A DNA stretch of 64,000 nucleotides from Anseranas semipalmata (taxonomy: Eukaryota; Chordata; Aves; Anseriformes; Anseranatidae). The notes under the pieces were generated by a model. That model saw only the letters and a program-made list of their open reading frames with translations. It made no database searches and was not told the origin of the DNA. The stretch is from the NCBI GenBank assembly GCA_013399115.1, contig VXAA01006093.1:124001-188000 (forward strand). The letters run 5' to 3'. The position numbers and the translations under genes were made by a program. Every line of letters starts with the position of its first letter. Positions within the stretch are counted from its first letter, which is position 1. Positions 27,001-36,000 of the stretch are shown here, in pieces.

Positions 27001-30000
27001 AAGTTTCTTTAGTTAAAAGAGGGCAGATTCTTGAACAGGATATATTCGGACAGAAGCTCTGTAAGGGAATCTTTAAGCAATATTGATACTTTCAGTATTA
27101 ATTGACCTGCATATTCTTTCACCTCCTAAGCCTGTTAGATTTTTAACTGATAAAGTTGAACTGGCTTCAAAATAATAATTTGTTAAAAAACACATTTTAA
27201 ATCAGCCAGAATTTCACTCTGGGTTAAGTTCTCATACCATTTTGGGTAAGGCTGTTTCTCACTGACAGGGCACTCTGTAGTTCTGTGTCTAGAAAGCCTC
27301 ACTTTCTGAAGGTAGTTACTACCTCCACTTACTTTAAGAAAGAAAAAATCATTTTGGATGTAGCCCTCATATTTGTCTTGAGAAAGGCAGCATAATAGAT
27401 CAAGTAAAACCAAAAAGTAGTTATTTCTTCTTTTCCAGGCAAATTCAAATGATTAGCATTAGAAATCTGGAAGAATGGGAATTGGTAGGTGCAAGCTTAG
27501 ACTTAAAGGGGAAAAAAAAAAATACTCCCAACAACCCCCCATTGCAGCTTTAGCTGGAATGTTTTACAGAAAAGATCCACAAAAAAAAAAAAAANNNNNN
27601 NNNNNNNNNNNNNNNNNNAAAAAAAAAAGAAAACAGAAAGCATGGAAGAATATAATAGAATTTGGAGAATAAAAGCTAAGTTATTACAAGACAAAAAAAA
27701 CCCCAAAGATTAAAGAACAGAAAATGAAAAACTACTACAGCTGCCCTTGTTATTTAAAAAATAGATTAAAATGTGAAACTAGAGAAGGAACAGCATGCCC
27801 AGCCCCCACCTTTACTGCTCCCTACAGCTCAATTATTCCACCGTGGTCTCCCCAGCTGCTCTTTATTTTGTGTTTCTATTAGCTTTTAGTTTTATAAACA
27901 GTTGTGCAGGTGACAAAATTAAGAAAGAAAGTTATTCTTTCTGGACAAAGGGGAATACTCCTGCTTGCTGGGGGGAAAACTTGCTCACCTAGAAGGGGAT
28001 TTGTAGAAGCAGCACTTGAGATTTGGAAAAGCTTGGAGCTCTTATCTTGGGCTATCTTCTCAAGCTAAATACAATAGGCTTCCATCAACATGCTATTTCT
28101 GGCATGGCCTTTGTGGAAGAATACAGATCTCCGTGATCTGAGTGAGAGCTTCATGAGATGTAGTTTCATATTACTTGCTAATTTTGTGCATCTAAAACAA
28201 CCCAATTAATTACATAAAACAATTCTCCCCTTTCACCTCCCTTCTAGTTGCTCAGTAGAAAGCAAAACGAAATTCCCAAGTATGGAAAGCATCTATTTCT
28301 GCTCTTTAGGCCTCCTTCAGGTACTTCAGATCTCCCCATGCACACACCACCATGCTACCTGGACCAGTGAGACTGGCATCAGCTGGCTGGGTGGCAGCTG
28401 GTGTTTTCTGCGGCTGGTATGTGTGTACAATGTATACAGACACAGCTGAGTTCTTGAGGTGCAACCAGATAAACTGCTTCAGCTGCTGCTGGTCTCTGAT
28501 ACGATGCTGCTGCCCCATATCCACTCTGGGGGCTTGTCATTACCCACCCCCTGCAATGCCTTTCATGATGGGAGAAGAGGCAGTTTGGAGCTGGAGGTGG
28601 TAACCTGAGACATCAAGACGTCAATTCAAGGCACTGAGCTTTTGATCTTTATCTGTAAAGCTATCTCAAGCCGTGAAGAAAAGTTGAAAGAGGCTTGCTT
28701 ATGGAGAGAAGTCAATTACAGACACCTATCTAAGAGGAAGCACAAACAACAAATTGTCTTCTGCTGTGTTCACAAGATGCACATGAGGAAATGACTATAA
28801 ATATTTTAGTTTTGTCAAGAGTTTTCTTTTTTTTTTTTTTTCAAAGTCTGAATAACATCCTATTCTGCTCATTTTTCAATCATCCACTATTTTGTGTAAA
28901 GGCAAAAACCATAATTAGAGCAGGTGTGTGTTTACATGGTACACACAGAGGCACAGAAAGGCTAAATATTGATTATACTTTCATCTTCACATGCCCTCTA
29001 GGTAATCTTCACAAAGAAGCTGTCAATCTCTCTTCTACTAGTAAGTACCAACACAGATGGAGTAAGTGAAAATACATAGCATGTAAAGGCATAATACATC
29101 TCCGACACAAATTAGTCCTAACATGAAATTAAATAGTATAATTAATTTGAGGTGACTGGGAATTCTGCGCTATGAAAGAATCTTATTGTGACTTAGCCAA
29201 GGAGTCCTGATTCTTGACCTGTACAGGCATATGCAGATTTATCCACGGGCCTAAGATGACTGAAGCCTTACCAATGGCACTGACTTTGGTACAACTGTTC
29301 CCTCCTTCTAGATCAAGGCTGAGGCTTGTTCTGACTACGTGCAGACAGTATATCAATACCAAAGACTTTGTGTGTTTAAATTGTACAGTATTTGTTGCAA
29401 TTGCCTTTTTTTTTTTTTTTTTCCCCTTCTATTTAGCAGAGAAGAGTAGTAGACCTGGCTCTTGTTATCTTTCTTTATTAGTTGTGGGCACTTCCCAGTT
29501 GTTTATGCATATCAGAAAGCAGTGATGGCCAGGCACTTTTGAGTATTGCCTTTTAAATTCTAGATATTTAATAAAAAACTGAAGGCATTTCAGTTTTTTT
29601 TTTTTTTTTTTACTTCCTTCTTATCCAGCTTGCTTTCCCCTTTATCCCAACTGGATAATAGTGATACTGTAAGCAGTACACAGAATAATTAGCTATTATG
29701 ATATGCTAAGTGAACATTGCATGTCACTTCTTGACACAAAAATTTAAGAGATTTTCTATTCTGTAACTGGCCTGCTCTGCTCCAAGTTGTTTTGGTTAAC
29801 TGATCCTTTATGCACCAGTTGTCTGGATACAAGCTGATACATTTAAAACAAACCAACCAACCAACCAAACCAAACCAAAACAGAAGCTATATTCAACAAG
29901 GCTGCCTCAAGTCTTCTGAAAGGTTTGCAAGCAATGGTTGGAAACTAACGGCATTAGCTTACTCTAACATACCGTTTCAGTTAAAACAAATGAAGCCCTG

Positions 30001-33000
30001 CGCCTCCCTGAAGGACTAGTATGGCCTGGTAGGTTAAGGAGAGCAAGGACAGAAATTTTTGGAGTAATATGGTTTTTATATTTTACCAAACAGAGGAAGC
30101 ACAAAGTCATTGCAGGGAAGTGACTAAGACAGGACTTGGAATAGGCACTACAATCTACATAGTCATGTAGATTGAAAGTGTGGTATGGTCACATGAAAGA
30201 AAGGAAAGCAAATGAAAAAGAAAGAAAACCGAGTGAATTGAACATGGAAACATAAAGACTTAATTTTGATTTGGCATTGGAACAGAGGGAATTCTTTTGT
30301 TTTTCCTCTTCTTCTGCCTCTTCCATAAATTTCGTATTTCCCATTTTAGTTCTGGTCACCTATTGAAGCACATCAAAAAATCTACTTCAAATTAGATAAT
30401 GGGCATGACCAATATTTAGCCAGATATTTAAGCAAATGTCTAAATTCAACTGCCTTAATGGTAGGTATGTACTTAAATTTTGTGTTGAGGTCTTGCTAAC
30501 GTGGGAATGTAAGCATTGACATGAGATGAATAAATTTACTTCATGATCCGAGTGCAGTCCTCATCAGTGTCTGCGTGTCATTTAAGATTGCTACTAAAAT
30601 ACATTTTCTAATTTAGTGATTTTGATCCAGAAAGTTCACAGACTGAAAGAATGAAACATGCTGTGTTTTTCCAAAGGGCTCCACAGTTTGAAGGCAAGGT
30701 GCTTTGTGTGCGCTGGAGAGCGAAAAGAGAGGTTTTTCTGAACAGCCTCTTAACTTTTCTCCTTAAACCAAAAGTGCATTTATATGCATAATGAGCTGCA
30801 TTTTCTCTACCAAATAGTGTTCTGACAACCGAATAAAACAGAGCAGAGCTTCTAGATATGATATTAAACATTAAACATCCCATTAGCCTACTCCTAGAGA
30901 CAAAATAAGCTCAGATATCTTAATTCTCCGTAGTATTTGCAAGTCACTAAAATTGGTTCCAATAGAGTAGCTTTTATGTAAATATGTGCTAGTTATGCTG
31001 AGTAGATTAAGAAATTAAAAGATTCCCTAATTTTAGGATCTTTTGTGGAAGTTTGTGTTGCTTTTTACAGAGTTCTCCAGCTACAGAAGCATTGTATCCA
31101 CAGGTGGGCACGTAGGTGGCACAGTTAGGGAAGTAACAGAGAAGTTGTGGATGTCCCATCATCAGTTATTCATGGATCTATTTTGTTTATTTTGTATAGA
31201 AGCTATCAAATTTTCTTAGAAGTTTGGAGAGGTATTCTGGTACCTACAGTTATACGGCCACTTCAGTAAGGCCTACATAGGCTGCCATTTGAAAGAGAAA
31301 TTCCACTCTTCTCTGCCTTCATTTTGGGCTCAGTGTTTACCCAGGTAGGATGAATTGGGGAACTTAAGCTGAGAAACTAACTTGTTTTTTCTTTTGCCAA
31401 GTTTGGTATCAGCAGGATCAGATCCGACTCATCACATGGCCATGGGAACCCTAGTGCCAGTGTGAGAGTGGAGATGAGTTGCTGGGCAAGCAGGGGCATT
31501 GGGAAGGTGGGAGAAAGGGACCTGCTCTTTTGGCAGCAGCTCAAATGTGCTGAATTAAATTCGCCACATAACTGCACTTTCAGTAGCACCTGGCGTCTGT
31601 ATTTTATGACGTGAAGGAATCATTTAGCCATATAGTCTGGCCACTTGTATTCATGGGCACTTCTCCCAGTTACCTCTGCACTAAGCGTCATAAATACATG
31701 TTCATGTTTTTCATGTTATTGACTCAGGACGCATTATTTTAATTCTTTCTAAAGTATTTACCACTTAGTTTCTTTTTTTTATTTTTTCTTTTTTATTTCT
31801 GTTGAGATCATAAGCCTGTAGCATTGCACACATGGCTTCACTTATGTCTGAGAAACAAACTTGTCCAAAATATAAGCACTAACAGATTAAGAATAAGGAT
31901 ACTATCAAAATTTTGAGGCTTCTTTTACCCCTCAGTCATTTAGTATGGCCTTCACAAAATAAATTTACCTACATCATATGTACAGTCCTTTCAGTCTATC
32001 AAAAACATAAGATGGTTCCTACAGCCAAATGAGAAAATATTATCACCTTCAGGCATGTTTTCTGTCAGTTTTCCATCAATTCTCATCTGCTGAGCACATA
32101 AAACCAATGACATTTGCTTTCTAAAGGAGATGTTTGCTCATCTATCATATTGTAATGCGCTTTACCATACTTAGATATAAAGGATATTATATAAAACTAA
32201 AATCAGTCTGCTAATGCAGTGATCATTTTAACAACCATATAAAACATATACAAAAAAAGCTAACTAGAAAGCACATGTCTTCTTTGCTAATGATCAGGGA
32301 CCTATAAATAATCTGCAGAAGATGCTAGAGGTGACAACTGAAATATTCAAAAATTTTTTTTAAATGTCAAAAATTTCACTGCAGTTAACGTAACATTGTG
32401 AGTGTTAATGTAAAATGATCCAAACTCCACAAGTCATCATTTTTTCAGTTTCTGTTCTGCAAATAATTGAAATCTTATTTTTTCCTTTAAGTTTGGTCAA
32501 AATGCTGGAATTGCCTGCAATGCCGAAACTCCAGATTTCACTCATCCTTTAAACGGAAAGCAAGAGCAATGGAATTCTTACAGTATTTTAAAATGTTTCA
32601 GTTATACCTTGTCTGGCCTGTTACAACCATGAATATGGTTAGTCAGGATTTTTGATTGGGTTAAATGGTTTTCCAAAACTAAATTCACCAAGCAGAACTA
32701 AGACTTGATTCCATCACTCTTGATTAACTTTTCAACTGTTGACTTTCAAGAGCTTTGCTTCCAAAGACTATTGGACAGCACTGAAAATCAAATAGCAGAG
32801 TAGGCCAAAGAGGCAGTTTCATAGAATGGTTACAAGGGGAAAAAAGGAGCTACTAGAAACAATGTTTATTTTCAAATGAAGAGGTACTTAAGCAATTTCT
32901 ACCAGTGTGGGAACATCTTTTCCCCATCTTGATTTTTCCATATGCTGTCACAAGCCATAACAGTGTGAATTTTTTTTTTTTTTGCAAGATTTTGATTATC

Positions 33001-36000
33001 ATATTTTTCTATTTTTCTTCCAAAAGAAAAGCATCTATCAAATCATAACGTACTATGCAGTATGTAGGTTTTGAATGATTCTGTAACATGCAAAACTGTT
33101 TTGCTCTGGGCTCAGCATATCACTGGGCAGCTGAAGTACAATATTATGATTTAATATCTAGCTCTCTACACAGCTATATGGGGTATAGTTTTAAATTAAT
33201 GGTGAAAAAAGGTTATGGAAGGTTTACTGAAACATTTTTATTTCTTCCATGGCCAAGAAACTTAATTTATTGGGATTTGTTTGCTATTGGTCACGTGTTT
33301 TCTGACAAAAAAAAAAAAACAAAAAAAACCCAAAAAAACACCACCACCAAAAAAAAAAAAACAACAGCAAATCTTTAGATCCAATCTATATTACTAGCTT
33401 TTGCTGAATAACTGACAGTTGGAGGCGTGAGATGGTGCAATTTGTTATTGCTACCGCTGTTTTGGCAAATGCTGCTGTTGTGGACAATTATTTTGGTAGA
33501 GCTACAATGTTACTGGAAGATCTAATTTTATTTGGAAGAATGTGCATGTGAGGCAGTGCTGGGATAAGCTATGCCAATGACTGAACAAGTTTGCCAGCAC
33601 AGTAGAAGGAAACTAAAGGTAATGTATCTGCATAGCGATTTTGTGAACAGTTTTGGTACAAACCTAGACTCTACTCTTACACTGCTACCTACATTAAACA
33701 AGAGCTCTTCAGCATAGTTTCAATGCTACACAGCATCATTTTGTCCACATCGATGTATTTTCATTTAAAACATTGGTAGGTCACAATTACACTTAAACAC
33801 AGTTTGCTATAAACAGCATAATGGGCAGGAAATTCTGTGTGAGAATAATGTACAACATGGTGGTTTAGGTTTAAAAACCAGTAAAGCAGAATTCAGGAAT
33901 GCTGTTTTTCCTGTCCTAACAATTTTTATTAGAAGGTTTATATATGAAGATTTATGTTTTTTTCTAAATAAACAAACAAACAAACAGGGCAGCTTGACAG
34001 ACTGACAAAGATTGGTCTGAGCAGAATGACATAGCCAGAAAGAAGGACAATAATGGAAAAAAAAAAAAACCAAAACTTGAAAGTGTTTGTTCTTATGAAA
34101 TGTTTGTGCAGAGAGAAAGGAAGAAATGAGAACAAATACAGATGGGGGTGGAGGCTATGCTATGCTGAAGCAAGGGCAGAGAGAGAAATAGCAGGAGGAT
34201 TTGACCGGGGAAGTGGCACTGGGAGTGAAAGAAGGGATTTTTACAGTGGTATTTGGGGATGTTTGCATTTCGTATCTCATTCTGTTCCAAAGTCCAGAGG
34301 TGAGACAGATTCATGAACTGTTTAACCAAAAGCAGGAGGAAATAGAGATTACACACCTTCATCATTTAATCACAATTCCATCTTTTGTATGGCAAACTGG
34401 ACCTAACAATCCCACAGAAAGAACTCATATTTGTACTCAGCAGCACAGCAAATGTAGCTGGTGACCTCGTTTTTCCCCAGTCCTGTGAATTTCAACTTTA
34501 GAGGTTGTATACAGTCAGCACTGTGACTTCATATTCAAATACTTTACATTTACTTTGGCCAAAATGTGTGTGTGCCACAAAAGCCGCTGCTGTGACAGCG
34601 TTATGCACAGTAGAAAGTTGTCAGGGGAAGCCGAGAAAGAAGGCTGCTGGAGGTAGCAATGGGCGGTGAAGACCTTCAAGGCCTTTCTGGTTTAGGGCCT
34701 AAGCGTAGAGGCAACTGGGGCTTTTGCTAGAAAGAGAAGAACAGAGGAGGTGAGAGAGAAGAAGTGAGGGGGCCGTGACTTGTGGAGAAGAAATAGTGAT
34801 GAGCAACTAGAAGAGGTCAGTCTGGAAACATTTCAATGTGGAACAGTTCTTCTGTTTTGGGCTCTTAGACTTCTAAGCAGTATAAAATGAACTCTGTGCA
34901 CTTGCATAGCTTTCCCTTTGAAGGCTATATAACTAAAAGGGGGAAAAGATGCTAACATTGGATATAGGCTCTGGTGACCAACCCTGTCATGGGGAGCATC
35001 CTGTAGCTTGCTTTGAAACTCTAGTTTCTTTCCTTGATGGGTTTTTATTCTGATTCTGAAATAAACTATGTTAAAATCTGACTTGAAGAAAACAGAGATT
35101 AAGTTTCTATTTGCTCCTATTCACTATTAACAAGAATTAATTAGAAGAATTACTGTAATAAAATATTTTCTTATGGTGCAGAACTAATGTTCAGATATTC
35201 CCAATTTATTTTCTCAAAAAGGAAATATTCCCTTTGATAAAGGGAAAACTGATGCCACAGAAGGCATCAGTTTACAATTTAATATCATTTTGCCTCCAAA
35301 TGCATTCATTTTCTGGTTATACACTTTCAAGAGGAAACTGCGTGAACAAATCTTCTAGTAAAGAAAAGACCAAGCAGCTTGAGTCAAGCTCTATCAGTAG
35401 AAAACAAGCGAAGACCATAAATACCTTCAAATTTGATAGACAACTAACAGACATTCAGGCTTTAAGGAAACTTCTCTTGATTTTTAATAGAATTAGGATT
35501 TAAACCCCCCGTTTAGCAGGGGGTCAGTTATGGTTGCAGATAGTGATTTTAGTGTTTTTGTTTGTTTGTTTGTTTGGAGGGGGGGAAACTGCTGCAAGTT
35601 AATGAAATCATCTGAAGTAAACATGAAACTGTGCTCTTGGGAAAGTGATCTGTTTGCTGTATGGAAGATGTTGGCTGTATGACCCTCACCAAGTAGTACG
35701 CTTCTGGTTCATACCATGGTTTGCCTGTCACTGCAGTGGGGATTGTAATGATGCCTTTGAAAATGACTGTGATACACAGCTGAAGGCTGAGCACAAAGGG
35801 GCATTATTAACATTTGTGGTCAAAAAAAATGCAGCAAGTCTGAAGAGATGATATAACAGAGTTATATAGCAGCTAGGAATTATTTACAGAGCAGGAATCA
35901 TAGGTACAAAATCTAAGGAAGTTGAACCACAGAAGTCTGCAAGTTTGGTGCTACGTTATTTGAGTTGCTAACTTCATGTTACCTTTGCCAAACACCATCC

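Noticed and set aside
32817..32840. TTTCATAGAATGGTTACAAG, like the start of a reversed CR1 end
   Set aside because: Similarity stops after about 14 bases; the rest does not follow the CR1 3' UTR.
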